Source: Teratosphaeria epicoccoides (lineage: Eukaryota; Ascomycota; Dothideomycetes; Mycosphaerellales; Teratosphaeriaceae). Taken from it: a DNA stretch of 64,000 nucleotides. The position numbers and the translations under genes are program-made. The stretch covers positions 469,122 to 533,121 of the forward strand of contig JADDMT010000009.1 in assembly GCA_021401465.1 (NCBI GenBank), written 5' to 3'. Positions 19,044 through 30,260 of this stretch are shown here, piece by piece. Position 1 is the stretch's first letter; each line of letters opens with the position of its first letter. The notes beneath the pieces were generated by a model. It saw only the letters and a list, made by a program, of their open reading frames with translations, did not search any database and was not told where the DNA came from.

Positions 19044-20699
19044 TCACAACTTCTGCACGATTGGCGCTGGAAACCTGCTCCCCGCCACTCTGCTCCCTGG
19101 AAACCCCTCTAGTTTCGCCGTCATCCTCACCCTCTCCATCAAATGACTGACTGGCAGACTCGGCGCTCCAAGCTTCTTCACCATTTGCACCCGATCGTCG
19201 TCGTCGTAGGCATGCAGCGCATAATGCTCTCGGATCAGCTTCTGGCTCTCTTCTCGACTGGCCAGATACACTTTGTGTGTACACCCGTCCAGGGCACATA
19301 TCCAAGTGTCTTCTTGGACGGGGTCGAATTTATGGGCAAGTCGAAGGGCGAGATCGGCTTCAGATGCGGCGGTGTGAGAGGAGGGTGAGGAGGGAATGTC
19401 GATGCCTTCGTCATCGTCCACGAGCTCTTGGCGGCTGTTTCGGCGTTTGCGTCGATTCGTGTCATCGCCTGAAGCGTGCCTCCGCTTGCCGACAGGTTTT
19501 AGGGGTGATGAGGGCATGGCTAGTTCGTCCTCGTCGTCTCCGTCAGGGATTGGAGCTTTGCCTTTGCTGTCTCGACCTTTGCTCGCTTTGCAAGGTTTCA
19601 ATCGTAGAGCTGATTTGCCTTTGCCAGCTGTATGTCGTCGTTCGTTGTCAGAGTCGCTGATCTCGGGGAGGGGTGTCTTTTCGACATCTTCTTCGTCAGG
19701 TGACGACTCATCTTCTGCTTCTTCTGGCCGCTCCTCCGACACTGTCTCTATCTGAGGCTGCGGGTTCTGTCTGGTTCTTCGAGTAATCGTGCTCTCTGAT
19801 TGTTGGGACAGTGCTGTCGGTCGACCCGCCATTCTGGGGACTGCAGAAGCCACAGAACTCGAGGCGATGGAAATCACGTCTACAGCTCGAGCGTTCTTTG
19901 CCGGACGCCCTCGTTTTCGCTTCAAAGAGCTAGTTGTGCTGCCTGACTCTACAATCTGCTGCCTGGCACTTAGCTTCACAGATCCAGCCTTCTTTCTACT
20001 TCCCTTCTCTGGTCCGAACATTCGTCTTCGGATTGCCTCGTACTCATCTGGAAATATCTTCTGCAGGTGCAGAAACAACGGATTGACATTCCAGTCGATA
20101 CTTTCTTTTCCTGCGGCCATGCTGGACAGCAGAAACTCGCGATGTCGGTATATTATCTCCTCGGCCTTCTCCGCACTGCATCGGTGATCCTGCGCATACT
20201 TTTGGAACAGCTCTGTCGGGCTGTACGGCTCGGGCTCTCTCGAAGACTTGCCCGTCCGCCCACACCTCGGCACCCGATACGCGTCGCCAATGAAATACAA
20301 CATCTTGACGGCCTGGACCATCTCTTGGTGTACCGTCCTGTACGCCCTCGCCGGCCTCAGGGTATACCACCCGGCCTGCCCTGCCGCCCATATCGCGATA
20401 TTGCCATCCTCAAATTCACCGTATGCGAAAAGCCTCACATCGTCCAATACCACGTTGGCCACGCGACCTGGCGTTTTCAACCGTACCACGTCCGGGTATT
20501 TGTCTTTCGGTATGTGCTGTAGTTGGATCTCTCCTGTAAGTTTCAGCGGATGATGTTCTGATGCCTGTAGCAGGTTTGCCGTATCATCGTCGTGATATAC
20601 GTGCACATTATGGAGGTCGTAATCAGGCCAGTCGTCGTTGCTGAGGTTTGGATCTCGGGGCGCAAGGACTTCCCCTTCCGAGTAAGTCGGACCGGTCAT
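19044..20699 (-). CDS. DNMT1-RFD domain protein with AT-hook and zinc finger
   Basis: A single exon of 551 residues from the ATG at 20699 (MTGPTYSEGEVLAPRDPNLS). The N-terminal about 25-155 (WPDYDLHNVHVYH, LDDVRLFAYGEFEDGNIAIW, GWYTLRPARAYRTVHQ, KMLYFIGDAY) matches the replication-foci targeting (RFD/RFTS) fold of DNA methyltransferase 1, which fungi also carry in proteins without a methyltransferase. Next comes a helical region to about 240, an AT-hook core KRKRGRPAK at about 258-266, a long acidic Ser-rich disordered part, basic GKRRHASG..NRRKRRNS, and a C2H2-like finger at about 467-495 (WICALDGC...HYALH). No methyltransferase motif follows. A chromatin or DNA-binding reader role is inferred from the domain mix. 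The locus lies close to the RIP-mutated block, probably by chance. Confidence 0.75.
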   Translation of the reverse strand: MTGPTYSEGEVLAPRDPNLSNDDWPDYDLHNVHVYHDDDTANLLQASEHHPLKLTGEIQLQHIPKDKYPDVVRLKTPGRVANVVLDDVRLFAYGEFEDGNIAIWAAGQAGWYTLRPARAYRTVHQEMVQAVKMLYFIGDAYRVPRCGRTGKSSREPEPYSPTELFQKYAQDHRCSAEKAEEIIYRHREFLLSSMAAGKESIDWNVNPLFLHLQKIFPDEYEAIRRRMFGPEKGSRKKAGSVKLSARQQIVESGSTTSSLKRKRGRPAKNARAVDVISIASSSVASAVPRMAGRPTALSQQSESTITRRTRQNPQPQIETVSEERPEEAEDESSPDEEDVEKTPLPEISDSDNERRHTAGKGKSALRLKPCKASKGRDSKGKAPIPDGDDEDELAMPSSPLKPVGKRRHASGDDTNRRKRRNSRQELVDDDEGIDIPSSPSSHTAASEADLALRLAHKFDPVQEDTWICALDGCTHKVYLASREESQKLIREHYALHAYDDDDRVQMVKKLGAPSLPVSHLMERVRMTAKLEGFPGSRVAGSRFPAPIVQKL

Positions 20700-21056
20700 G
20701 ATCGTCTATCGTCTATCGTCATGCGCCGTCATGGTGTGCGCGACGGTGCGAAGTGATATGGATCGTGTTGCGCGCGGTAATGGATGATCACGTGTGTTGA
20801 TGGGCGCGTGAATCTCGTCCCAGCAGATTGGACACGGCCGAGGGAGGGGAGGCATGTGATTGGTCCGTCCGTAGCTCCCGCCCTCCCTCCACCTTCCAGA
20901 TTCCGCTCCTTCCACAATTCATCAGTCAATATTGAATAATCATAATATGATTTAATGGGCGCCCGACAGATCCTCTGGCGCTCGTGGAAAGACGTTATCG
21001 GCAAATCGACGTATCCGACAAGATTTACTCCGTACATCCCACCAACATTTGCAGCC
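20700..21056. promoter_or_regulatory. Divergent promoter between DNMT1-RFD gene and PUS4
   Basis: 357 bp separate the two start codons, so it must contain both 5' flanks. It starts with a short tatcgtc repeat next to the minus-strand gene and contains ccctcc tracts and an aataatcataat stretch about 120 bp before PUS4. No specific factor site is assigned. Confidence 0.45.
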
Positions 21057-22455
21057 ATGGCTCCTGCCCCGTCAGGTCCCGTCCTCGAAGGCGTCTTTGG
21101 TACTGTGAGGTTCAAGTCCTCCTGTACGCATCATACGGTCACTAACATTGATGACAGCCATCAATAAACCACCCGCCATCAGCTCCGCCCAAGTCATCCG
21201 AGATATACAGCAACAATTCACCCCATCAAAGTTATTTGCTCCTTGGTTGTATCGCGAACAGAGGAGGAAGCATGATGAGTCACATAATCAGAAGCAGAAG
21301 CGAAGGAGTTGGAAGAGCAGGCAGCCGTTGCAGGTGAAGATGGGGCACGGCGGGACTCTCGATCCGATGGCGACGGGCGTGTTGATCCTCGGGGTGGGGA
21401 GCGGGACCAAGAGTCTGAATGGGTTTTTAGAGTGTACCAAGAGTTACGATTGTGTGCTGCTGTTCGGGCTGGCGACAGACTCGTATGATACGGAAGGGAA
21501 GGTCGTAATGCGTAAGCCGTACGAGCACATCACGAGAGAGAGGGTGGAGGAGGCGGTGAAGCAGTTTCGGGGAAAAATCATGCAGCGGCCGCCCATCTTC
21601 AGTGCATTGAAGGTGAATGGGAAGAAGCTGTATGAGTATGCGAGGGAGGGAAAGGAGCCACCCAAAGCGATTGTAGACAGGCCGGTGACGGTAGAGGAGC
21701 TGGAAGTGGTACAGTGGTATGGGGGTGGGAGGCATGAGTGGCGGTGGCCGGAGACGGAGGCGGAGCAAGTCGACAAGGAGGTTCTAGAGAAGCTGGAGCA
21801 TGGTAAGAAAGTGAAGAGGAAGAAGAGGGAGGATGAGGATGGAGAGGAGACGATAAGTGGTGTGGTTAAGGAAGTGGGCGCGAGGAAGAAAGTCAAGAGT
21901 CAAGATGAGCCAGTCATGTCTGGTCAGCTGCAGAAGGTCCAAAGTAAGGATGAGCCAGTCGTGTCTGGTGCGCTGCCAGCCGAAACCTCCGTCGATGAAG
22001 AGGCGGTGACGTCCATCGAGCAAGGCGACACAAGTGACACGAGTAGCATGCGGTGTCCTGCACCCGCCGTCCGTCTTCGCATGACCGTGACTTCTGGCTT
22101 TTACGTGCGGTCACTCTGTCATGATCTAGCAACTGCTTTGGATTCTGCTGGATGTATGGCGAGTCTGAGTCGGACTAGACAGGGTGATTTCGTGCTGGGT
22201 GGGGAGACCGTGTTGATGTATGAGGATTTGGGAAAGGGGGAGGAGGTATGGGGCGAAAAGGTTGAGGGCATGTTGAAACGGTGGCAGGAGAAGAAGGGGG
22301 CGGCGTATGGGTATCAGGCCAGAGATGGCGCGGTGCAACAATTGGAGAGTGCGTCGACGGAAGTCGACGGGGAAGCCGTGAACGAGGATGGTGATGTGGA
22401 GGAATTGGCTGCTGGGCGGAGAGTAAGGCGCAACACAAGCTCGGAAGAAGAGTGA
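21057..22455 (+). CDS. PUS4: tRNA pseudouridine-55 synthase (TruB/Pus4 family)
   Basis: Two exons, 21057-21099 and 21158-22455, with a 58-nt intron at 21100-21157 (GTACTG, CACTAAC, GACAG); 446 residues. Splicing gives VFAINKPPAISSAQVIRD, the TruB opening motif, which is missing if the ATG at 21148 is used. Also seen: KMGHGGTLDPMATGVLILG with the catalytic Asp at about residue 82, TKSYDCVLLFGLATDSYDTEG, QRPPIFSALKVNGKKLYEYAREG, and the C-terminal RMTVTSGFYVRSLCHDLA. A long charged insert (about 220-310) contains an imperfect repeat around KVKSQDEPVMSG / KVQSKDEPVVSG. Pus4 makes pseudouridine 55 in the T-loop of nuclear- and mitochondrial-encoded tRNAs. The identification is secure. Confidence 0.93.
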
Positions 22456-23764
22456 GCAGAAGATGCTCAAGTGGCTCGTACAGTCTGCAGTCAGACTGAA
22501 AGCCGTTGATGGGCTGAGCTGGCTCGTGGAGAGTGAGGGCGGCCGTTGTGCACACGATCAAGAGACAGTCACCCCTCACCCGAAATTGTAACACCAATGG
22601 ATGGAAAAAGTGTCTCGGCTCCGTGCGGAATGAAGCGGAGCTGGGTCGAGCTGGGTCAGCCTACTAGTCTCCGTTGTTCTAATCATCGGATAATGTGTGA
22701 CTGCAATACAACGGATGACGAATGCTTTGACTTTGACATCTGAAAGTCTGCAACCTCTTTCGCAAACTCTGCTTATGGAGTCTCACGCTCAGTGGTACTC
22801 AACTTACCAAGGCGTGTTCGATCCGGGACAAGGTCGTGGACGTGTTACGACTACTTTGTCAGAGACCAAGTCTCAAGGGATGACAAGCTAGACGAGACAG
22901 CATGGCGCCTGTCTCGCCGCAGCGTAAGACCTCGCATGAGGTACACTGCAGGGCAGCAATGGGGCAGCAATGCTTTACAAGCTAGCTGACCGCGCTGAGT
23001 CCCGTAACGGGAACGACCATGTGACCACGACTCGGCTTCACGTACCGAACGGAATGCGGACCAAGTTGCTGCTTCAAGGAGTCTTTCAGGTCGGATCACC
23101 TTACTTGCGGTACTTCCGTTTGAAGTCATACAATCAGAACCTCACTCTTGCCAATTCCCTGAACCATAATCGTCGCCCTTGTCCAGTCAATGCTGCGCCA
23201 CCGATCGCCGCTGGACCGGCATATCATGATCGCTCTCAGATCTCTCCGGAGCCAGCCAACGATCACCGAGCTATACCCGTCACATACCACCCGAGCTGTT
23301 GTCTGGATATTCAGTACGCCACTGCTGCTTGTTCAATCTCGTTTCACCTTTGCTGATGAGTATAGCGAAGCTTTGCAGCCGCGAAAGCCTCGTAGAACTT
23401 GTAGAAATCTCGGCGCCACCAGCATTCCACGCAAAAGTTTGTGTTTCTCCAGCGGCAGATCACGTCCACATCGTCTCTGCTGCTCCCATGCATCTCTGTC
23501 ACGACGTTGGGATGTCGGACAAATTTGCTCCTGCTGTCGCGCCGCAGCAAAAGAAGCCCCATTTGTCCACGCCATCGCAATTAGGTCTGCTCCATCGACT
23601 CCTGAACGCCTGCTAGTGCTGCAACCGCCGTGATTGTAAGTGATTCTATACCTCCAGAAACTTCCGCCAGCCTCCATTGCTTACAAGGACTTGTAGACGT
23701 TGCATGGTTGACTTAGCCGTGATGATTGCCAATGAGTGACGTGGGCCTAGTCAAAAATTGTCGC
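22456..23764. other. Gene-poor stretch with possible coding remnant
   Basis: No intact gene. On the minus strand about 23344-23550 reads KFVRHPNVVTEMHGSSRDDV and CVECWWRRDFYKFYEAFAAAKL before a stop, which looks protein-like and may be the tail of the degenerate gene just to its right. Nothing else recognised. Confidence 0.3.
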
Positions 23765-24156
23765 TCACGTTGCAAAGAGCTCGGGAAGAGGTCCGGAAGC
23801 CTTGTCAGAACTTGCTTGGATGTCGACCACGGAACGCTGTTCCTGCCAGAGTCCGGCATAAGAGGCTTTCTGTTGATGCGCTGCTTCGTGGTAGATTTCG
23901 CGGCAGGTGAGCACCAAAGACATGGCTGATTTGGCAGTAATGGCTTCCGAGAGGTTGATCGTAAGTGCAGGGTTCATGCTACCTGGGTCGATGAAGATTC
24001 CAGGCGGAGTTCTTTGGGGAGGTCCGTGAAATGGAAGCGCGTGAAGATGGGTGATTGCAGCATTGTTGCAGCATTGTGTCCGTTCGCGTTGGGGACGGAG
24101 ATGGACCAGGAGTCTTGGGACTTCGAGTCAGCGATAACTCTCAAGCGGTCACACAA
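23765..24156 (-). pseudogene. 2EXR/F-box-like family remnant with a 1-nt frameshift
   Basis: The minus strand reads FTRFHFTDLPKELRLE near 24010, then the frame breaks and continues one base out as IFIDPGS...LSEAITAKSAMSLVLTCREIYHEAA, with a stop at 23765. The LPxELRLxI opening followed by ALLxTCRxIYxEA is the signature of the large fungal 2EXR/F-box-like family. The break falls at ctggaatcttc (about 23998-24003), where one missing A would restore LEIF. There is no ATG at the 5' end of the open stretch. Either a pseudogene, a sequencing error or an unrecognised tiny exon; the pseudogene is favoured because the flanks are also degenerate. Confidence 0.5.
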
Positions 24157-25600
24157 AGATCGCCATACCTGATTGCTCGTCCTTTGGCGGCACTTGCACG
24201 TTGCATCGCAGCAGCTACGACCTCAGGCATCCCGAGTAGATGCAGCTCGTCCTATCTGCGATACACAGGCTTTGCATACAGATAAGCTCTCCGTCTTCCA
24301 CCCGTATCCGAGATTTGGGTGCAGGTCTAGTATGAATGGTGTTCAATCGGTTGAATGGAACGATGGCGATCGCAGAGATCGTAGCTGGAAAGAGGCCTCA
24401 CTGGGCTATGCCTAGGATCAACACGTGAAAGCGCAAGCGGATGTTGGGACAGCGCCAATTTGTACAGCGTTCGTGTAATGGCCGAAGAGTCAGATTGGCC
24501 TCAAGCCTCATCTAGAGGAGAGTATGATGGCAGACACGAGCTTGGCCAAGAGTTTATACAACGACGATACCTGCATTTCGAGTCGTCATCCCGCTTGTTG
24601 AAAGCGCCGCTTGCTACCGCATGGACAAACAATCGTAGATCCACAAAAGAGAAGTCAAGGCCGACATAAAGAGCTGTCGTTTCCAACTTTTGCTTCTCCA
24701 CCTCATCAGCTCCCGCCCTTCTATGGAAGACGCGCTCGAGACGACGACCTAAGTGCACTTGGCGTAGTCATCCCAAACCTTCTTCTTAGGGCGCCAGACG
24801 CTCTTGTAATCCAGCGTGCAATCCCCGTTTGCTGCCGTACACTTTGTTGTCTATCGTCAAACCTCGTATCAGTTACGAACGCAAGCGCAAAGGACGGGAC
24901 GATGAACGTACGGGATGGCAGGGCTGGTTACCCAACCATTCGCCGTATTCTTGAGAGTTCGGGTAGCAAACACCACCCTTGTCGTCGGGCTGGCAGGAGG
25001 TCTAGAGGATGTCAGAGATCGGAATGTGGTGAGGGAAACAGAGGGTCAGTGAAATGGGTAGCGCATACAGCCAAAGCCGCGGGGACGAACAGCAGGAGGG
25101 ACAACTTCATTTTTGCTCAAGTTTTCTGTTATTCGTCTGTAGGATGGAACAAGACAGAGACACGGAAGTGAGCGTCGCAGCCGGACGTTAAATAGCACAG
25201 AGAAAGGTGCATCGGCTCGGAGAAGTTGCACCTGGGCAAGGTGCACGTCTAGCAACAGTCTCATACGCCCAGCATACGAAGGCATTGGCAGTAGCGCGCC
25301 CATGAGTTGTGACGGAGAATTGTCTCGGGCGGGAGCGCGTCTGAAACCCGACAGACTAACACGAAGTTGTGATTCAAGGAGAGTCATACGTGTGTCGCAT
25401 GGAGGATAGGTGACCACGGGGTAACCCCGTCCATCGAAAACCTGAATGCCCTGGCTCTTGGTATTCTTACTCCCGGGTCCTTGATCGTGTGGTCCCATGA
25501 GAGTGGTTGGACGGCAGTTGAATTGCCTGGGAGGTTTCGGATTGGCATTTGGGCCTTAGGCAATCTATGAAGGATGAGCTTGCGGACAGAAGCGGAGGTT
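24157..25600. other. Gene-poor stretch before the repeat block
   Basis: No gene recognised. A minus-strand stretch near 24560-24710 (TTALYVGLDFSFVDLRLFVH) looks protein-like but isolated. Base composition is still that of the left compartment up to about 25600. Confidence 0.3.
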
Positions 25601-25964
25601 TTAGCGATAAGGACAGTATTTAGAGATTAGCTTAGTAACCAGGTATATTATGCTTCTTGGCTTTAATATAGATATTTATAGTGTTAATTTGATAGCTATA
25701 TAGCTAAGCTACTAATAGGTATTAAAATATAGCTAAGATAGAGCTTAAGAGTAAGAGAACTAAGGTATAAAACTAATATAGTTAATACTAGAGGTAGGTA
25801 GGACTTAGAGCTATATATACCCTAGTACTCTACCCCTAGCATATAACAGACCCTACTATTATTAGAGGAGTTCTATATGTTAATTAATATACTAATATAG
25901 ATATATATGCTATATAATATAGAAATATCTTGTAGTATAACAGAGTAATCTAACCTTTTAATAG
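25601..25964. repeat. AT-rich repeat fragment at the compartment boundary
   Basis: Abrupt change to ta-rich sequence without coding potential. Its right part is the reverse complement of about 40760-40850 (both contain, in opposite orientation, the series agattactctg, tactacgagatatt and atatagcatata), so it is a fragment of the same unidentified repeat that lies between the inverted arms further right. Confidence 0.55.
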
Positions 25965-26388
25965 TGTCAGAAGGGTAGGTACTAATAGCAGGAAGGGGAT
26001 CAGGTATTAGACTCACAGAGTAGTAAAGAATATTAATAATAGCAATTAACCTTGTAACTAACTATCCTCTAGGGAAAGGGAATTAAATTAAAATTAAGCA
26101 CAAAGCTCCTAACTACCTGTCTAGAAGCTATCCCTATATACTAGAGAGACAGGGCAGCTCTGTTAGATCTGTTAACAGACCTGTTAGACCTATGTCTATA
26201 GATCTATAGACTAACCCTATAGATCTAGGTGTCTATTCTCCTATAACAGATCCTTTCTCCTATGTAGCCTATAGATCTATAGACTAACCCTACAGATCTA
26301 GGTATCTGTCCTTACATGACAGATCCTTTCTTCCCTACATGTGTTATGACTTATACTATAGTGCTTATAACTTATGACCTTTATGACA
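25965..26388 (-). repeat. 3' LTR of gypsy copy A
   Basis: Begins TGTCA and ends TGACA in the orientation shown. It adjoins ctatccccctctta, the reverse complement of the polypurine tract. 424 bp, shorter than the 471-490 bp LTRs of copies C and D. Confidence 0.85.
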
Positions 26389-26466
26389 CTATCCCCCTCT
26401 TAGCCTAGCTCGTCCCTAAGCTACTTATTAGTGCGGGGTTTCTTTTGCTATTTCATTTGCGTAGTA

Positions 26467-27099
26467 ATGTCTTCTCTTTCTTTATTACTACCTTATGTCA
26501 TTCTAGACACTAACGCCCCTTTAACACAGAAACGTAAACACTATGCGAATCGAATCTATCGTTAGGGCAAGGAAAGCATAAAGTCTTATACTTAGTATCA
26601 AGAGTTAAAGCTTGTTTGTTAAGTCTACATTTCCTTAGGGAAATGTTTATACTATTACTTTAGTAACTATCGAAGTTACGACGCGAAGGTAATAGAGGTT
26701 AAATAGAAGAGGTTAGGTAATTAGCAGAAAAGACTAATTACTAATCTTAATCATGCGAAGGTAGCCCTAGCTAAGGCTTTGCAGAAGATAATAGAGGCGC
26801 ATGCTAAGGAGATGCGTCTTCAGAAACAGCTTAACGCGGTTAACCATGAAGCTAAGGATAGTCGCGCTCTTAAGGAGCGTGAGATTAGGGAGGACAAGGC
26901 TAAAGAGCAGGCTCTTTAGCAGACTAGGTTCCTTCTTAAACTAGACCCCTTAGTAGGTCTTACACTTAGTCCTACAACATAGAGTATAATAGAAGGTTTT
27001 GCTGACGCATTGTACTAGGGTTTCCTAGATTACGTAGTAGCCGAGCCGATTAGTAGCGTCCTGTAGGAGCCTACTCGTGGCTTATAATCTTCTTCCTAG
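26467..27099 (+). pseudogene. Accessory Zn2Cys6-like ORF of gypsy copy A (antisense to element)
   Basis: A 633-bp frame from ATG (MSSLS...) to a TAG at the same relative place as in copies C and D. It aligns to the copy D ORF throughout, but has lost several cysteines and gained many stops. See the copy D entry for the domain description. Confidence 0.6.
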
Positions 27100-30000
27100 G
27101 TTCGTTCTCTGCTTAAAACTCCGTATCTTTTACTAACAGTTTCGTAGGTGTTCTAGGGGTTCCTAGGTGTTTTCGGTACTCCTGTATCCTTCCTATTTTA
27201 CTAAGTACTCTCGCTGTCTGTCTACCTAGCAAGTGTCGACAATCTTCTTGACAGTGTACTCTAGTTCTTTGACATTAGGGTCAAGTAGTAAGGGTTCTGT
27301 TTGTAGTGTAGCGTCTAGCGCTACTTGTTCTAGTAGAGAGACATAGAACACAGGGTATATTCTTATCTACTTAGGTAGCTATAATTTAAAATTAACTAGT
27401 CCTTTCTTAGCCTTAATCTAGAATGGTCCTAGTTTCATAGCATCTAGTTTTTTACTCGGCTTGTCTGATTTAATGTGATAGTAGAGGAGATATACCTTGT
27501 CCCCCTCCTTTAGAATTAGTCCCTTAATTCTCTTACAATTTGCGTACTATGCCATGTTCTGTTAATAGAAATGTAGGTCAAGTCATGCTTCTGTTTGTAG
27601 TTAGCGGAGGTATTCTACGCGCCCTAGTACTACTAGGTTTAGATTACTAGATAAGACGTCTAGAATGTCTTCTATAACTAATCTATACGCCATCTGAAAT
27701 GGCGAGAGTCCTGTTAACTCTACTAGCATACTATTATACGCAAGCTACGCTATTAGTAATAACTCTACCTAGTTGTTCTAGTCCCTATTTACATAGGATC
27801 GAAGGTACTATTCTAACGTCTAATTTAGACGTTCTGTCTGTCTATCTGTCTAAGGGTAGAAGGAAGTACTTAGTCAATGTTTGACCTAGAATTGTCTCAT
27901 TAGGGCCTTCTAGAAGTTAGAGGTAAACACGGATCCTCGGTCTGTTACTAGGTCTTATAGCATACTATGTAATGCTACTACCTATTTAATGAAGACATGT
28001 GTAATGTCTTTAGTCTTAAAGTCTTCGCGGTATAGGATAAACTTCTTAGCCCTCCTGTATATTAATGTTGTTATAGACAGCAAGTGTAGTTAGGTCGTAG
28101 ACTAGTATGTTCTTTAGGTAGTCGTCCTAGAATTCGCTAGTCTATGTGATAGCTGTAGCCGCGAGTTAGTTAACTTAAAGCGTGCTATTGCTATTTTCCT
28201 AGAGAACGGCACGTTTCTCCTGTTTTACGCCCTTCATGTAGTTAGTCTGGCAGCTAAGTGCATTAGCGCGTACGTTCTCGGATCCCTTGCGATAGACAAT
28301 CTTGCAGTTAAAGCTAGAGAGTTCCTTACTCTATCAGATTTGTTGTCAGTTTAACTCCTTCGTTGTAGTAAAGTATCGCAAGTTCTTATAGTTAGTATAG
28401 ACTGTAACCTAGTGCTTAGAACCTTCTAAGTAGACTCGCTACGCCTTGTAGGCATCTACTATGGCTAGAAGTTCTTTGTTATAGACGTCGTAAAGGAGCT
28501 TAGGTCTAGATTGCTTTCTCGAGTAATAGGCAACTAGCTGTAGTCGCCTACTCGGTCCTAGTTGACTTAAGCATGCCCTAAGTGCTACATTAGAGGCATC
28601 TGTTTCGACCGTAATAGGCTTATCTAGGTCGAATATAAGCAAGATTAGCTAATCTGTGAATTGTTGCTTAAGTTCCTTAAAGGCATTCTGTTAGGCGTCG
28701 TCCTATACGAATAGTGTATCCTTCGTAGTAAGGGTCGTAAGTAGTGCTATAATCCTCGAATAGTTTGCGATGAACCTTTAGTAGAAGTTAGCAAACCTAA
28801 GGAAGGACTATACTTCCTTAACATTAGTTAGCATAGGCTACTCTCTTACGACTTTGACCTTCTTAGTGTCTATCTTGATCCTGTTCTAGGCTACTACGTC
28901 GCTAAGGAAATACACTTCTTGCTTATGAAACTCGCTCTTTTAAGGCTTAACCTTTAGCTTGTAATCCTAGAGTTTCTGAAGTACCTTACATACATAAGTC
29001 CTATATTCTTCGATTATTTGTAAGTAGACAAGGATGTCATCTAAGTATATAACTACGAAGACGTCAAGGTACTCTCGTAGCACGTTATTAATAAATGCCT
29101 ACTATGTAGCTAGGGCGTTTGTTAACCTAAATAGCATGACTATATACTTATAGTGTCTAAACCTAGTTTAGAACGTAGTCTTCTATTCTTCGCCTTCCTT
29201 AATTCAAATTTGGTTATACGCTCCTAGTATGTCAAACTTCGAGAACTATACTACTCCTTGTAGGTAATCCTGTAACTCTAAAAGCAAAGGGAGCGGATAA
29301 CTGTTCTTTATTGTAATGTTATTTAATCTATAATAGTCTACGTAAAGTCGCTAGTCGTCTTCCCCCTTAGGAACAAACAAAATCGGATACCCTGCTAGTA
29401 ACTATGACTCGCAGATAAAGCCCTTCTAGAGGTTATCTTCAAGGTATTTCCAGAGAATCTCTAGCTTCGCTACTAACAATAGGCAAACTAGTTACTTCGT
29501 TAGCGTTCTGCCTAGGAGTAAGGGTATCCTGTAGTCCTACTCCTAGTGTTCTAGTAGAGCCTCTTAGTCAGGTTCTTCCTCGAAAAGGGTAGCAAATTCC
29601 TTATACTTATTAGGAATAGTGAACTTGACTTCGACTTCAGATTATGTTACTTTAACCTATAGGACATGTACTTCCTGTTCTAGGTCCTCGATAGTAGCGA
29701 CTATCTCGTTTAAAGTCATAGCACATATTTCGATCTTGCCTAGTACGTCGTGTACTACAGGTAGAGGTATCGATCTTAAGAGTTCCGGGAACTAGATCCT
29801 CTCGTTCTTCTAGTTAAGGTAGGGGTTAGCGTTTCTTAGCTATAGCAACCCTAGCACTACATCTGAGCTAGGTGACTCTATGATGTTAAACTAGATCATC
29901 TCTTAGTAGCATCCTATCCGTAGAGGTATCGTCTCGGTCTTTTCATCAACTATTCCTTAGTTGTACGTGACTAGCTTTCTATCGATTACTTATAGCGAGA

Positions 30001-30260
30001 AAGCATTCGTCTTTGCCTGTAGCCTTATCCTAGCTATCCTAGCAAACTTGGGCCTCATGAAGATTCTAGTGCATCCTGAATCTATTAAGGCCTAGGCTAG
30101 CGTCTCGTTAATGTGCACCTATACTCTAAGGTTGTCTGCGTATCTGGCGCTAACTACGGCACATTGTTATAGCCCTGTCTAGTCTGTCCGTAGGTCTAAT
30201 TCCAGCGGACCTCGTTGTTTCCTAAATAACTGTTTTCTCGGACTAATTTGGGGATCGTGT
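27082..30260 (-). pseudogene. gypsy copy A pol remnant
   Basis: Minus-strand remnant with protease, reverse transcriptase, RNase H, integrase and chromodomain regions in that order. Recognisable pieces include the RNase H segment around 28439-28642. Broken by numerous TAG/TAA codons and by the about 430-bp deletion near 28050. Not functional. Confidence 0.7.

Noticed and set aside
24611..25171. 186-codon plus-strand ORF
   Set aside because: Composition is not protein-like, there is no motif, and an antisense ORF of similar length overlaps it.
25046..25498. 150-codon minus-strand ORF before the repeat block
   Set aside because: No recognisable domain or intron signals; treated as chance in the absence of support.
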